Counted from the stretch's first letter, positions 16,577-26,368 are shown. The stretch is DNA of 51,732 nucleotides from an uncultured Saprospirales bacterium (GCA_937864265.1 CALMIR010000196.1:1-51732); one strand, 5' to 3'. The notes: a model not told the origin generated them from the letters alone. Translations and numbers: made by a program.

Positions 16577-16977
16577 ATTCTAAATTCCATCTCCACTGTG
16601 CTGCCATTATTGGAGTAGGCAACACCGTCACAAACTTGTTTGATGAGGAAAACACCCCTACCGCCAGGATTGTAGATATTTTCAGGCGCAGTAGGGTCTG
16701 GCACTTTGTTGATATCAAAACCACGGCCTTCGTCAGATACACTAATGGCAAGGCAGCCCTGGCGTTTTTTCAATTGGATTCTCACCGTCTTGGTTTCATC
16801 GTTATTGTTGCCATGAATGATGGCATTATTAACCGCTTCGGTAAGACTAAGCAACATATTGCCGGAAACGTCGGGACTTAGTTTGTACTTTTGAACAACC
16901 TGCTCAACAAAGGACTCTATCTTGGAGAGATTGCAAGGATTTGAGTAAAGTTTGAACATAGTCTGCTTTGAACTCAT
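16573..16977 (-). CDS. Anti-sigma-type (RsbW-like) histidine-kinase-fold ATPase
   Basis: A 134-residue stand-alone GHKL ATPase domain. The N box is LSLTEAVNNAIIHGN, the G1 box is SDEGRGFD, and the G2 box is NPGGRGVFLI. There is no dimerisation or receiver domain. This matches RsbW/SpoIIAB-type serine kinases and anti-sigma factors. In Bacteroidota such a gene is commonly placed just before ybeY; here they overlap by 4 bp. No sigma or anti-anti-sigma partner is visible nearby, so its target is unknown. Confidence 0.87.
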   Translation of the reverse strand: MSSKQTMFKLYSNPCNLSKIESFVEQVVQKYKLSPDVSGNMLLSLTEAVNNAIIHGNNNDETKTVRIQLKKRQGCLAISVSDEGRGFDINKVPDPTAPENIYNPGGRGVFLIKQVCDGVAYSNNGSTVEMEFRI

Positions 16978-17133
16978 TTTGAAAAACGATTCAATTTGTG
17001 ATTTTTTAAAATAACATGCAAATTTTTTTTTTTGAAACGTTCAATAGGGATTGTTATTAAGACAGCGGCTTAGTGTATAAGTCACACAAAATGAAGTACT
17101 TTTTCAAGCCGCTGCCTTTAAAACAGGTATTAC

Positions 17134-17254
17134 TAACGCAGAAAAATTAACTTCTCGATTTTGTCCTTATCCTAGCGGGCTAAACGGTTCATTTCAAGTG
17201 TGTCCGCTAGGGTAAGGACTTTGTTAAATCGAGAAGTCATTTTTTGCAAACTAC
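17134..17254 (-). repeat. Dispersed palindromic element, copy C (inverted)
   Basis: Read on the minus strand it begins AGTTTGCAAAAAATGA immediately after the DUF4175 stop codon and ends TTAATTTTTCTGCGTTA. The stem GTCCTTACCCTAGCGG pairs with CCGC/GCTAGG-TAAGGAC, and the loop differs from copy D by about one base. It fills most of the gap between the DUF4175 gene and the RsbW-like gene. Confidence 0.85.
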
Positions 17255-20200
17255 TTAATCTTTTTTCAGGTTTTTTTGGTATTCTTCGACAAGCCCGCGG
17301 TAATACGGTTTCAAAGAAGGCGATACAGTTTTGAACAAATCGATTTCCGCCTCTCGTTTTTTGAGGTATTCTTCCAGAGAAGGGGGCAGCTTCTTTTCTC
17401 TTTGATCCCCTTGCTCGGCTTTACGCTGCTCGTCGTACTCTCTTTCCCGCTCGGCCTGCTCGTGCTCAAGCAAACGAGTCATGATGTCTTCCTGGCGCTT
17501 GAGCATCTCGTTGGTCAGTGTTTTATTGACCAGATCCGTTTCAATCTTGTCCATCTGCTCGATGATGTCCTGAAGATTCTGGCTACCTTTGCCCTGTTCT
17601 TGCAGTTTTTTCTGTTTGTCTTTCAGCGCATTGCGCAGGGCTGCCTGGCGGGCAGCCATCTCTGCGAATTCTTTAGAAGAGGGCTTGCCCATCCCTTTTT
17701 CCATTCGCTCTTTCAGGCTTTTCATTTGTTTGTTCAAGCCGTCCTGGCCTTGGCTGAGCTTATCTTTGGGTACATTCCCATTTTGGCCTTGGCCTCCGGG
17801 TTTGTTGCACATCTGATTGCCCGACATCATGCCTGCCATTTGCTGTTGCATCTGGTTCATGGTTTCGCTGAGCATGAGCGCCAGGTCATTCAGGTTTTTC
17901 ATCACCCTTTGCTGGTGGTCGGCAGCTTGTGGTTTTCTGCGTTCCTCCAAGTCTTCTAAGCCATCGCGCATATTGCCTTTGATTTCGGATACTTTTTCCG
18001 TCACAAAGGATTCGATCTGGAATACCCTTTTGCTCAGTGCTTGCAGGCTATCCTCCACCAATCGGAAGTTGTCTTTTATTTTGAATTGTTGCTGAACCAA
18101 ATCTACATAACGCGGGGTATTGACTTCCGCTTTGTTAAAATCGTCGATCAGCTTTTCCTGGTCAAAGGATAAGCCCACCAGGTTCTCCAACAACTGGCGC
18201 AGAGCTTTCATATCCTCTTCCATTTGCTCCATCTCCTGCATTTCCATCATGGCAGCCATGGCCTGAGCCATTTCCTGCATTTTTTTAGCTGCGCTTTTCT
18301 GAGATTTAGATGCTTTGCTATTTTGTTGTTGTTGGAGTTGTTCCTGGCTTTGGTCAATGTCTTGCTGGATATCTTCGAGGTCTTCTTCCCGATCACCAAT
18401 TTCTTTGGGTTGCTCGAGTTCCTCATTTTTCTTCTCGATATCCTCCATTTTTTCCTTTAACTCTTTGAACTCCTCGTCAATTTCCTCCTGCTTTTTTTCG
18501 AGTTCTTCCTGGTCTTTATCGCCTTTTTCGGTTTCTTCACTGAGTTCTTCTTGCTTTTCTGCCAATTCTTCGAGCTTGTCGATGGCATCCTGCATTTCCT
18601 GTTCCAGCTCCAATTGTTTAAACAACTCGAGCATGCGATCTAGTTCCATTTCCAGTTGTTCATCGCTCATTTCCATCTCCTCCATCATTTCCAGCGACTC
18701 ATTTTTACCCATTTCTTCGAGCAATTCCTCGATTTTGCGCATGAGTTCCTGCATCTCCTCACTCATCACCTCCTCCATCATTTCCTGAATCTGTTCCTGC
18801 TTCTCCATAATGCGTTCGTCGGTTTCAGAAAATTCTTCCTGATTCTTCAGGTTTTCTTCAAATGCTTGTTTGGCATCCTGAATTTTTTGCTCCAGGTTTT
18901 TCTGGCGATCGAGCAGCTTTTCCAATTCTTTCCGGCTTTGCCAGTCCAGTTCTTTTTTCTGTAGCACTTCCTCGCGCAAACGCTTCATTTCCTCCTGTAC
19001 CTCTTTGGATTCTTTCAGCGCCTTTTCCAAGTCCTCTTTGATTTGCTGATCGTTTTCCTCTTCCATTGCTTCGAATTCCTTCACCGTAGGCATATTGAAC
19101 ACCATTAGATTGGTGCGGGCAGATTTGCTGCCATTGACCCCGTCATTGTCATAAACTTCAAAGTAATAGGTCACTTCATCGCCCGGTGCCAAGTCAATTT
19201 CATGGAGGTCGAACAAATAATTGAATGGCATTTGCTTCTCGGTTGGCTTTTGCAGTTTAAGGCTAACCAATTCGCCTTGCTTGCCATCCGCTTTTTTGAT
19301 GCGGTAGTTGAAAGAAAGGCTCAGCAAACCATAGTCGTCCGAAGCACTGCCGAGGAAAAAAAGCAATTTATTATCGGTGCTGTCTTCGACACGCTCTACA
19401 GCAATATCCGGGTATAGGTCAGGGATGATGGATATGGCATAACCGATAGAATCTGCATTGGGCAGGCTTTTATTGGAAATGTAAAGCTTATACGGTTGAT
19501 CGCGCATAGCGCGTTTTTTGTAGTTAAAAAGGTCGCCTGAAAAGCGTTTGGTTTCCACCACCTCTTGATCGCCTTCGAAGCGCAGGCTGATGTTATCGGT
19601 ATTTTCAGTGCTGAATATCCAGTCGATATTGGTACCCACTGGAAGCACCAAATCGCCAACGCTGTTCAGCGATTCGTCTTTGCGCTGGGTGTAAGCGGGG
19701 TAATCCAATTTTACTTCGAAACCCAACACATTGGGCTTAGGCATGACGTCCAAGGTATATTCCCTAGATTCTATGCCACTAGAAGCAAGGTGAAATTCCA
19801 CATCCTCTTGCACCTTATTGAAGCGATAGGTAAACAGATCCGGCGCTTCTTTGGTCAATCGGTACTGATACCCATCTATGGTAATGAATACTTCATTGGG
19901 CAATTGATCCCCTTGTATCTGAACATTCAAGGGATAATCTTCATACTGCACCACCTGGAGCTTTTCCTGATCTATGACGAAAGTAAATGGCGCCGGTTTT
20001 TCAAAATCCTGATTGTTTTTGATCAAACGGGTGGTGCTATCGGTAATAAGACTGGCATTGATGAACAAGATTAGCAGCAAGAGCAGCAAAGGAGGCAGTG
20101 CATAGGGTAGGTATTTCTTGTTTTTGCGCAGGTCGATGGCGTTTTTAAAAGGCACTGGTTTGATTTCTTCCGATTTTTGGTTGATACTGGCTAAAATCAA

Positions 20201-20584
20201 ATCCCTGTTTTCCGTGCTGTCGTATTGCTGACGCAGTTGCAGGACGTTCAATAGTTTATCTTTCACATTGGAAAAATGGTCGCCAATGATCTGCGCCGCT
20301 TTTTCGTGTGAAATGATTTTTCCCAAGCGGAAGTAATGGAGCAAGGGCAGAAAAACCCAATAGCTCAACCCCAACAGGCTAAAACCGATGAAGGAGAAGA
20401 ACAATAGCTTCCTCATGCCCGTATCGAAATAATTGTAGTATTCCAATAGGGTCACCACCAGAAAGAGGGCTAAAACAAAGCCCACGCTGTACAACACGCC
20501 TCTGATGACCTGGTTGATGTAAAACTTTCTAATGAACTGGTCTAGTTTGTTGACCAACAGTCGGTAATTATCCTGAGTTGCCAT
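17255..20584 (-). CDS. DUF4175 family membrane protein
   Basis: A 1,109-residue protein with three N-terminal membrane helices (about 28-48, 60-80 and 155-178), a long beta-rich extracytoplasmic part (about 190-490, ending with EVTYYFEVYDNDGVNG), then a very long, highly charged coiled coil (about 500-800) dominated by Glu, Lys, Gln and Met, and a Met/Gln-rich stretch (QMQQQMAGMM). This matches the DUF4175 family found widely in Bacteroidota; its function is unknown. The order DUF4175, RsbW-like ATPase, ybeY on one strand suggests an ancestral cluster. Copy C of the palindrome directly follows its stop and could end or process its transcript. Confidence 0.85.
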   Translation of the reverse strand: MATQDNYRLLVNKLDQFIRKFYINQVIRGVLYSVGFVLALFLVVTLLEYYNYFDTGMRKLLFFSFIGFSLLGLSYWVFLPLLHYFRLGKIISHEKAAQIIGDHFSNVKDKLLNVLQLRQQYDSTENRDLILASINQKSEEIKPVPFKNAIDLRKNKKYLPYALPPLLLLLLILFINASLITDSTTRLIKNNQDFEKPAPFTFVIDQEKLQVVQYEDYPLNVQIQGDQLPNEVFITIDGYQYRLTKEAPDLFTYRFNKVQEDVEFHLASSGIESREYTLDVMPKPNVLGFEVKLDYPAYTQRKDESLNSVGDLVLPVGTNIDWIFSTENTDNISLRFEGDQEVVETKRFSGDLFNYKKRAMRDQPYKLYISNKSLPNADSIGYAISIIPDLYPDIAVERVEDSTDNKLLFFLGSASDDYGLLSLSFNYRIKKADGKQGELVSLKLQKPTEKQMPFNYLFDLHEIDLAPGDEVTYYFEVYDNDGVNGSKSARTNLMVFNMPTVKEFEAMEEENDQQIKEDLEKALKESKEVQEEMKRLREEVLQKKELDWQSRKELEKLLDRQKNLEQKIQDAKQAFEENLKNQEEFSETDERIMEKQEQIQEMMEEVMSEEMQELMRKIEELLEEMGKNESLEMMEEMEMSDEQLEMELDRMLELFKQLELEQEMQDAIDKLEELAEKQEELSEETEKGDKDQEELEKKQEEIDEEFKELKEKMEDIEKKNEELEQPKEIGDREEDLEDIQQDIDQSQEQLQQQQNSKASKSQKSAAKKMQEMAQAMAAMMEMQEMEQMEEDMKALRQLLENLVGLSFDQEKLIDDFNKAEVNTPRYVDLVQQQFKIKDNFRLVEDSLQALSKRVFQIESFVTEKVSEIKGNMRDGLEDLEERRKPQAADHQQRVMKNLNDLALMLSETMNQMQQQMAGMMSGNQMCNKPGGQGQNGNVPKDKLSQGQDGLNKQMKSLKERMEKGMGKPSSKEFAEMAARQAALRNALKDKQKKLQEQGKGSQNLQDIIEQMDKIETDLVNKTLTNEMLKRQEDIMTRLLEHEQAEREREYDEQRKAEQGDQREKKLPPSLEEYLKKREAEIDLFKTVSPSLKPYYRGLVEEYQKNLKKD

Positions 20585-20727
20585 ATCTGTATTTAAACGT
20601 CATCTGTTTTGCCAAAAAGCTCCACCATACATAACTGCCTGAAACCACAGAAAAGTTGAGGAGAAGTCCAAATTTAACACTTATTTCCAGCATTTTATGC
20701 AGTGACCAAAGCGTTCTCGCGCCCGCG

Positions 20728-23370
20728 TTAAGGTCTTATGGGCGGCAAGCCTTGATCGTAAAACTCCCTGAGTTGTTCGTTTGGCTCTTTCGTTTTGATT
20801 TCTTCTACGGATTGGATGATGTATTGGATGCGTTTGTCCAGCTTTTCTTTTTCGGAAGCATCGCGGCTTTCATCGAATTTTGAGTTGAAATAAACACCTA
20901 AAATACTCAAGGAACGGGTAGCTCCGAATTTCCGCCAGGGCGACTCGCTGCTGCTCAAGCCGATTGTTTTTAACAAGTCGATGCCTTTTTGAATCTGCTC
21001 ATCGCTGCCCTCCAGTAAAAGGGATTGGTACGCATCGAAAAAAGAAATAGCATCGTAGCCGTCCATCTCCGGATAATACGTTTCAAAAAATGGCAAATAT
21101 TGGATATCGCCGCTCTCTGCATACAATGCTGCAATAGCTCCTCGAATGGCCGTACTTTCTTCTTTTTCCAGCTTTTTAGCATATTGTAAGCCCTCGGTGT
21201 TGTCCTTTTCGTAAACGATTTGCAAGGCTTCCCCGATGACGGCATAGGCAGAGTCACTATTCATCATTTGTTTGGCTAAGGCTATCACCTGTTCATCTTC
21301 GATGACCGAAAGCGTTTGCAAAGCAGCCGTCCGTACCGCCGAATGGGGATCACCCAACGCCATGCTGCGAATTTGACTGCGCGTGGCCTCGTCGGTGGTT
21401 TCTTGAGCAGAGAGATAGCTCAAGGCTTGTCCGCGGATGTACCAGAAGGGATCCTTCAGTGCTTGTTTCATCAAAGGCATTACCTGTTCCTGATTTTCAC
21501 TTTCCCCAAGCGCATCCATGGCTTCCAGGCGATCTAGCAAGCGGGGCGCATGCTGGAATTGAAACAAATATTGTTCTTCTGTTTTATTGTCTTCTGTTTG
21601 CGCCAGCAACATCCGGTCGGCATCGAATTGCATCAAGGCCGGGCGCTTAGATGCCTCAAAGTTCAGCACCTGTTTGCGGTCTTTTATCCACACTTTTTCT
21701 TCTTGTACCGTGCCATCTTCAAAATAGAGCCGCACTTTTGCAGGCAACTGGAAGGCAGCGGGCATGTCTCCTTCTTGTTGTTGATCGACTGTAATCATTG
21801 CTTTTTGACTGGCCTCGTCGTAATCATAAGCTACCATGATCTGTGGATGCCCCTGATCAAAAAACCATTGATTGAAAAACCAGTTCAAGTCTTCCCCCGT
21901 GATCTTCTCGAATGCCAATCGCAAATCATGGGCTTCTACCGCCCCATAAGCGTGTTCGCTGAGGTATAGGTTGAGCGCGGCCCAAAAAGCATCATCCCCT
22001 ACATAATTCCGCAGCATATGCAAAATAGCCCCTCCTTTATTATAGCTGTGGGCATCGAACATGTTTTCTTTATCCTCATAACCGAAATGGATCAAAGGGT
22101 GCATATCGGATCTGGCGGAGTAAAAATAGCCGCCCCATTCGCTGAGGAGGTGGTAGTCGGCTTCATCACGACCGTATTTGTGTTCCAACCAGAGGTACTC
22201 GCTGTAATTGGCGAAACCTTCGTTGAGTGTCAGGTTGGCCCAACTTTCGCAGGTCACTAGGTCGCCAAACCAATGGTGGAACATTTCGTGGGCGACGATT
22301 TTTTCATTGTGGTTATCGATCAAATCGCGGCGATGCTGCTGCACAAATTCTCCAAAAATGACACTGGTGGTGTTTTCCATCGCGCCAGAAACATAGTCGC
22401 GCACTACAACCTGGGCATACTTGGGCCAAGGATAGGTCAGATGGAGCTTCTCGGAGAAAAATTCCAGCATTTCGACCGTATTGGAAAAGATGTAAGTGGC
22501 ATCTTCCTTGTACTCGGGTTCTACGTAATAGGTGATGGGCTTACCCCGCCAACTTTCCTCGACTACAGCAAACGCACCTATAGCCAACATGAATAGGTAG
22601 GGCGCATGCGGCTGATCCATGCGCCAATAATCGGTTTTGGTGCCATCGTTGTTTTTTTCGGAAGAAACCAGCAGGCCATTGGACAAGGACGCATAGGTTT
22701 CCGGTATGGTTATCCGAATTTCCTGGGTGCAGCGCTCATTGGGTTTGTCGATGGTCGGAAACCAGCGCGAATTGTTTTCTGTTTCCCCCTGAGTCCATAT
22801 CTGGCGCGGTTTGTCGCCCTCTTCCCCTCTTGGATTGATAAAAAACAGTCCTTTATCGGAGGTAATCGCCGCGCTTCCTCCCTCTGCGGAAGGGCTGGCT
22901 ATGTAATCCAATACCAGCGTATAATGCTCGCCTTTGCGGTAGGTGCGATCCAGTTGAAGGGTAATTTGCTCGCCATCGTAGTCGTACGTGAGTGGCACAT
23001 GGGGGGTTTCCAGGTGTACCGCCTTCCATTCAAAACCTTTGGCATCGAGTACCAATTGATTGGAAGGATAAAAATAGGGGGTCAGCGTCAGCACAGCCCT
23101 GCCCAGAACCTTTTCGTTTTCCCAATCGAATTTCAATTCCAGGCTGGTATGCAGCAGATCGTGATCCCGTTTGTGAGAAGGGTTGTAAACAGCCGGTTCA
23201 GTTGGCGCGTCTTGATCAAATTCCTGTGGAATTTTCCCTTGTGGTGCTGTTACATACAGCGTATCGAGCTGCTCAAACTCCGTTTGAACATCATTGGTTA
23301 AAAGGGGCTTTTTCGACTGACAGGCCGCCAATACCAGGGCAACTGCGCCAGCTAATAACAAATGCTTCAT
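20728..23370 (-). CDS. M1 family zinc aminopeptidase, lipoprotein, with HEAT-like C-terminus
   Basis: An 880-residue protein with a lipoprotein signal (MKHLLLAGAVALVLAAC). The M1 catalytic core shows the exopeptidase motif GAMEN (about 328-332) and the zinc motif HEMFH (361-365) with the third ligand Glu384 in LTLNEGFANYSE. Residues about 600-860 form helical HEAT-like repeats, as in other M1 enzymes (KDPFWYIRGQAL, DPHSAVRTAALQTL). It probably trims peptides in the periplasm or at the cell surface. The gene begins 28 bp after an alpha/beta hydrolase gene on the same strand, suggesting an operon. Confidence 0.93.
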   Translation of the reverse strand: MKHLLLAGAVALVLAACQSKKPLLTNDVQTEFEQLDTLYVTAPQGKIPQEFDQDAPTEPAVYNPSHKRDHDLLHTSLELKFDWENEKVLGRAVLTLTPYFYPSNQLVLDAKGFEWKAVHLETPHVPLTYDYDGEQITLQLDRTYRKGEHYTLVLDYIASPSAEGGSAAITSDKGLFFINPRGEEGDKPRQIWTQGETENNSRWFPTIDKPNERCTQEIRITIPETYASLSNGLLVSSEKNNDGTKTDYWRMDQPHAPYLFMLAIGAFAVVEESWRGKPITYYVEPEYKEDATYIFSNTVEMLEFFSEKLHLTYPWPKYAQVVVRDYVSGAMENTTSVIFGEFVQQHRRDLIDNHNEKIVAHEMFHHWFGDLVTCESWANLTLNEGFANYSEYLWLEHKYGRDEADYHLLSEWGGYFYSARSDMHPLIHFGYEDKENMFDAHSYNKGGAILHMLRNYVGDDAFWAALNLYLSEHAYGAVEAHDLRLAFEKITGEDLNWFFNQWFFDQGHPQIMVAYDYDEASQKAMITVDQQQEGDMPAAFQLPAKVRLYFEDGTVQEEKVWIKDRKQVLNFEASKRPALMQFDADRMLLAQTEDNKTEEQYLFQFQHAPRLLDRLEAMDALGESENQEQVMPLMKQALKDPFWYIRGQALSYLSAQETTDEATRSQIRSMALGDPHSAVRTAALQTLSVIEDEQVIALAKQMMNSDSAYAVIGEALQIVYEKDNTEGLQYAKKLEKEESTAIRGAIAALYAESGDIQYLPFFETYYPEMDGYDAISFFDAYQSLLLEGSDEQIQKGIDLLKTIGLSSSESPWRKFGATRSLSILGVYFNSKFDESRDASEKEKLDKRIQYIIQSVEEIKTKEPNEQLREFYDQGLPPIRP

Positions 23371-23398
23371 TTAAATTTTTTATAGTGCTTTGAAATCA

Positions 23399-24169
23399 TC
23401 AAAACTTACCCGTGACTTCTCCCAAGAAAGCTTCCAAATGTTGGTTAAACAATTCCGGGTGTTCCATCATTGGGGCATGGCCACATTCATCAAAAAAGAT
23501 CAACCTAGAATTGTCGATCAATTCGTGGAACTTCTCGCCTACAAAATCGGGCGTAATAGTATCCTGCTTGCCCCAAACCAATAAGGTCGGCACCTGAATC
23601 TGATGCAGTTTGTCCCCCAGGTTGTGGCGGATGGCCGATTTTGCGGTAGCTACTACGCGAATGGCTTTATTGCGGTCGTTGACAATATCAAAAACCTCAT
23701 CGATCAATTCCGTCGTAGCCACTTCGGGACGATAAAAAGTCGCCTCTGTTTTCTTTTTGATGAACTCATAATCCCCTCTTTTGGGAAATGAACTGCCCAT
23801 AGCGCTTTCAAAAAGACCCGAGCTACCCGTCAAAATGATAGAACTGATTTTATCCGGGCGGGTCAGCGCGTATAGTAAAGCGATGTGTCCACCCAGCGAG
23901 TTTCCCAGCAGGTGCACCTTATTATATTGTTTAAAATCCACAAATTCGACCACATAGTCCACTAACCCGGTAACCGAGAGTGTTCTTATTGGCAAATCAA
24001 AAATGGGAAGTATAGGGACTATAACGTTGCATTTGCCTTTAAAATGCTCTATTATGCCCTGAAAGTTGCTCAATGCACCGAATAATCCGTGTAAAAGAAG
24101 CAGATTTTCATCTCCTCCTCCCGATTCAATGTACTTGAACCGGCCTTCTTTCTTAATTTCAAATTCCAT
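23399..24169 (-). CDS. Alpha/beta hydrolase
   Basis: A 256-residue alpha/beta-fold hydrolase with the oxyanion-side LLLLHGLFG, nucleophile Ser91 in GNSLGG, acid Asp in VWGKQDTITPD and His in CGHAPMMEHPE. All three catalytic residues are present. There is no signal peptide, so it is cytoplasmic. The substrate cannot be told; the closest general types are meta-cleavage-product hydrolases and esterases. It is the first gene of a probable two-gene operon with the M1 aminopeptidase and has a good TAnnTTTG box upstream. Confidence 0.88.
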   Translation of the reverse strand: MEFEIKKEGRFKYIESGGGDENLLLLHGLFGALSNFQGIIEHFKGKCNVIVPILPIFDLPIRTLSVTGLVDYVVEFVDFKQYNKVHLLGNSLGGHIALLYALTRPDKISSIILTGSSGLFESAMGSSFPKRGDYEFIKKKTEATFYRPEVATTELIDEVFDIVNDRNKAIRVVATAKSAIRHNLGDKLHQIQVPTLLVWGKQDTITPDFVGEKFHELIDNSRLIFFDECGHAPMMEHPELFNQHLEAFLGEVTGKF

Positions 24170-24222
24170 CTAGCTGGCAATCAATTGTTGGTGTGAGTTA
24201 AAAAGGGAATAAAATTTCCCGG

Positions 24223-24230
24223 CAAAATTA
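24223..24230 (-). promoter_or_regulatory. Probable promoter of the hydrolase-aminopeptidase operon
   Basis: On the minus strand TAATTTTG matches TAnnTTTG, with a TTGG about 19 bp further upstream as a possible -33 box. It lies 54 bp before the hydrolase start codon. Confidence 0.5.
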
Positions 24231-24415
24231 ATTTTTTTCTGCGGATACTCCAATTATCGTGTAACGCAAACCATAGGAATGCGTTTTGTTGATTGTAGTG
24301 CAAAACAGGGTTATTTTGGAGTTTGAAAAGCCTCCGTACTTAGCTTTGAACTCCTAAATTAGGGCTTTTTTCAAATAAGTGAGCCATTTACTTATTAAAT
24401 ATTACAAAGCTTTTA
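24231..24415. other. Divergent intergenic region with imperfect hairpin
   Basis: Part of the 320-bp gap between the hydrolase and ompA-like genes. An imperfect hairpin, GGAGTT...AACTCC with inner GAAAAGC/GCTTTG pairing, spans 24318-24354. AGGGCTTTTTT follows and could pair instead with AAAAGCCT. Nothing else is evident. Confidence 0.35.
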
Positions 24416-24423
24416 TACCTTTG
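24416..24423 (+). promoter_or_regulatory. Probable -7 promoter box of the OmpA-family gene
   Basis: TACCTTTG is a perfect TAnnTTTG box 67 bp before the start codon at 24490. A clear -33 TTTG is not visible. Confidence 0.55.
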
Positions 24424-24489
24424 ATGGTCGAGAACCAGCTTGTTCCTACGTTTGCTAACATAATTTACTAATCAAACTAAAACGAAAAC

Positions 24490-25254
24490 ATGCGTCTTGT
24501 AGTAAGATTAATGATCGTCTTTTTGGCTCTGGGTACCCTTCAATCTTGTGTTTCCAAGAAGAAGTATGACGAGTTGCTGGCAGCAAAAGAAGCCACTGAT
24601 GCCGCTCTTGCCGAAGCTCAGGCTAATTTAAAAACTCTGGAAGAGGAAAAAAATGCGCTAGAAGCAGATTTAGCCGCTACTAAAACGGAGTTGAACGGAA
24701 AAATTGCTGACTTGAGCAGCAAAGTAAGCTCTATGGAAACCCAAATGGGTCAAATTCAGCAGAAACTCACTATGACAGAATCAGAGCTTAAGGCTTTGAA
24801 AGATGAGATCAACGGCATTTTCGGAGCTTATGCCAACAGTGGCCTCAAACTGGAAGACCGCGATGGTCGCCTATATGTGGTTACTTCCGAGCCTATCGGT
24901 TATTCCAGCGGTTCTGTTCGTTTGAGCAAAAGCGAAAAAGATGCCCTGAAAGCATTGGCTGAAACACTGAAAAACAATCCGAATGTACAAATTCTGATTG
25001 AAGGCCACGCCGATAGCCAGAAAATGGTTGAAGGTGCTGCTTATCGCGACAACTGGGATTTGAGCGTTGCTCGTGCCAACGAAGTTGTCCGCTACTTGGT
25101 TAAAAATGGCGCCAGCCCATCACAACTGACAATCGCAGGCCGTGGTGATACTATGCCTGCTGGCGACAACAAAACTTCAGAAGGACGCGCTTCTAACCGC
25201 CGTTCTGTTGTTTTGCCTAACCCAAACTTGGGCGGTTTGATGAAAGGCAACTAA
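24490..25254 (+). CDS. OmpA family lipoprotein with coiled-coil linker
   Basis: A 254-residue protein with lipobox LQSC (acylated Cys at about 20), a heptad-rich coiled coil of about 80 residues (Ala/Leu/Glu-rich, about 25-110) and a C-terminal OmpA peptidoglycan-binding domain (about 125-245) with ILIEGHADSQ, NWDLSVARANEVVRYL and SEGRASNRRSV. It should tether the outer membrane to peptidoglycan, with the coiled coil as spacer. It is a single gene with its own promoter box and a strong terminator, consistent with high expression. Confidence 0.92.
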   Translation: MRLVVRLMIVFLALGTLQSCVSKKKYDELLAAKEATDAALAEAQANLKTLEEEKNALEADLAATKTELNGKIADLSSKVSSMETQMGQIQQKLTMTESELKALKDEINGIFGAYANSGLKLEDRDGRLYVVTSEPIGYSSGSVRLSKSEKDALKALAETLKNNPNVQILIEGHADSQKMVEGAAYRDNWDLSVARANEVVRYLVKNGASPSQLTIAGRGDTMPAGDNKTSEGRASNRRSVVLPNPNLGGLMKGN

Positions 25255-25287
25255 TTAAGTGATCGTTTTGCACTTGATTTAGTGAAA

Positions 25288-25325
25288 ACAAAAGCGGTAT
25301 CGGATGTTGATTCGATACCGCTTTT
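25288..25325 (+). terminator. Bidirectional terminator between ompA-like and pfkB-like genes
   Basis: Perfect 12-bp stem AAAGCGGTATCG/CGATACCGCTTT (25291-25302 with 25313-25324), with A-rich and T-rich flanks. It can serve both convergent genes. Confidence 0.85.
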
Positions 25326-25350
25326 CAGTTTTATCCTTTTGCTGCTCCTG

Positions 25351-26271
25351 CTACAATTGCGCGTCGAAGTTAACCAGATCGACAAACTGCGCCACCCGCT
25401 CTCGAATGGCTTTATTCGACAATTCCTTGAGCCGTTCTATACCGAAGCGCTCCACACAAAAGGATGCCATCGCCGAGCCATAAATAACCGCCCGCTTCAT
25501 ATTCTCAAAGGATACTTCCTGCGTTTTGGCCAGGTATCCCATGAAGCCCCCGGCAAAGGTATCTCCAGCACCAGTGGGGTCGAATATTTCGGCCAAGGGC
25601 AGCGCTGGCGCGAAAAACACATTCCCCCCCTCAAAAAGCAGTGCGCCGTGTTCACCTTTTTTGATGACCAAGTATTTAGGCCCCATATCTAATATGGCAT
25701 GGGCTGCCTTGAGCATAGAATATTCGCCGGACAACTGCTTGGCTTCTTCATCGTTGATGATCAATACATCAATCATTTGGAGCACCTCCATTAAGCTATC
25801 CCAAGCCGTATTCATCCAAAAATTCATGGTGTCTAATGCAATGATCTTTGGCTTGACCGCCATTTGCTCAATGACCCGCTGCTGCACGGCTGGAGTGAGG
25901 TTGCCCAGCATGACGAATTCCGTATGGCGATAATGATCCGGCAAATGGGGGTCAAAATCAGCCAATACGTTGAGTTGCGTATCCAGGGTATCCCGCTCGT
26001 TCATGTTTTCGTGGTAGCGGCCTGCCCAGAAAAACGACTTTTCGCCTTTTTTTACCTGTATGCCGCTCAGGTCGATCCCCTTCTCGCTCAAATGATCCAG
26101 CTCTTCCTGCGGAAAATCATCCCCAATCACGGATACCATCCGAATGTCAGGCGTGAAATAAGAGGCAGCTAAAGCAATATAGGTGGCGGCACCGCCGACT
26201 ACTTTTTCCGCCCGCCCTCGCGGTGTTTCTATATCGTCAAAAGCAACAGTACCTACGGTCATTAAGCTCAT
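25351..26271 (-). CDS. PfkB family carbohydrate/nucleoside kinase
   Basis: A 306-residue ribokinase-fold sugar kinase. The N-terminal VGTVAFDDIETP and GGAATYIALAAS match the first PfkB region, and DPTGAGDTFAGG (about 231-242) holds the anion hole and the catalytic base Asp237. It phosphorylates a sugar, nucleoside or related alcohol; the substrate is not evident. Genes with this start are often annotated as sugar kinase in Bacteroidota. It is a single gene, divergent from tRNA-Asn and convergent with the OmpA-like gene. Confidence 0.9.
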   Translation of the reverse strand: MSLMTVGTVAFDDIETPRGRAEKVVGGAATYIALAASYFTPDIRMVSVIGDDFPQEELDHLSEKGIDLSGIQVKKGEKSFFWAGRYHENMNERDTLDTQLNVLADFDPHLPDHYRHTEFVMLGNLTPAVQQRVIEQMAVKPKIIALDTMNFWMNTAWDSLMEVLQMIDVLIINDEEAKQLSGEYSMLKAAHAILDMGPKYLVIKKGEHGALLFEGGNVFFAPALPLAEIFDPTGAGDTFAGGFMGYLAKTQEVSFENMKRAVIYGSAMASFCVERFGIERLKELSNKAIRERVAQFVDLVNFDAQL

Positions 26272-26331
26272 ATTTCCTTTTTTTTGTAAAAAAATTATGC
26301 CGCAAATATTGCAATTTTATTCGGGAAGTCG

Positions 26332-26339
26332 TACATTTG
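26332..26339 (+). promoter_or_regulatory. Probable promoter of tRNA-Asn
   Basis: TACATTTG is a perfect TAnnTTTG box, with TTGC at 26309 about 20 bp upstream as a possible -33 element. It lies 40 bp before the tRNA. It is divergent from the kinase gene. Confidence 0.55.
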
Positions 26340-26344
26340 CACTC

Positions 26345-26368
26345 GCCTTTCAAATAAAGGCTTTTTTT
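26345..26368 (+). terminator. Terminator-like hairpin in the tRNA-Asn leader
   Basis: GCCTTT-caaat-AAAGGC followed by seven T residues looks like a small intrinsic terminator. It sits between the probable promoter and the tRNA start at 26379, an unexpected place. It could be a processing signal, an attenuator or a weak remnant. Confidence 0.5.

Noticed and set aside
17276-17959. 227-codon plus-strand open frame, plus several Ser- and Leu-rich frames up to 18964
   Set aside because: These are reverse-strand readings of the Glu/Lys/Gln-rich coiled coil of the DUF4175 gene, whose biased composition creates long false frames.
22606-23301. 231-codon plus-strand open frame
   Set aside because: Antisense to the M1 aminopeptidase gene, whose motifs are unmistakable.
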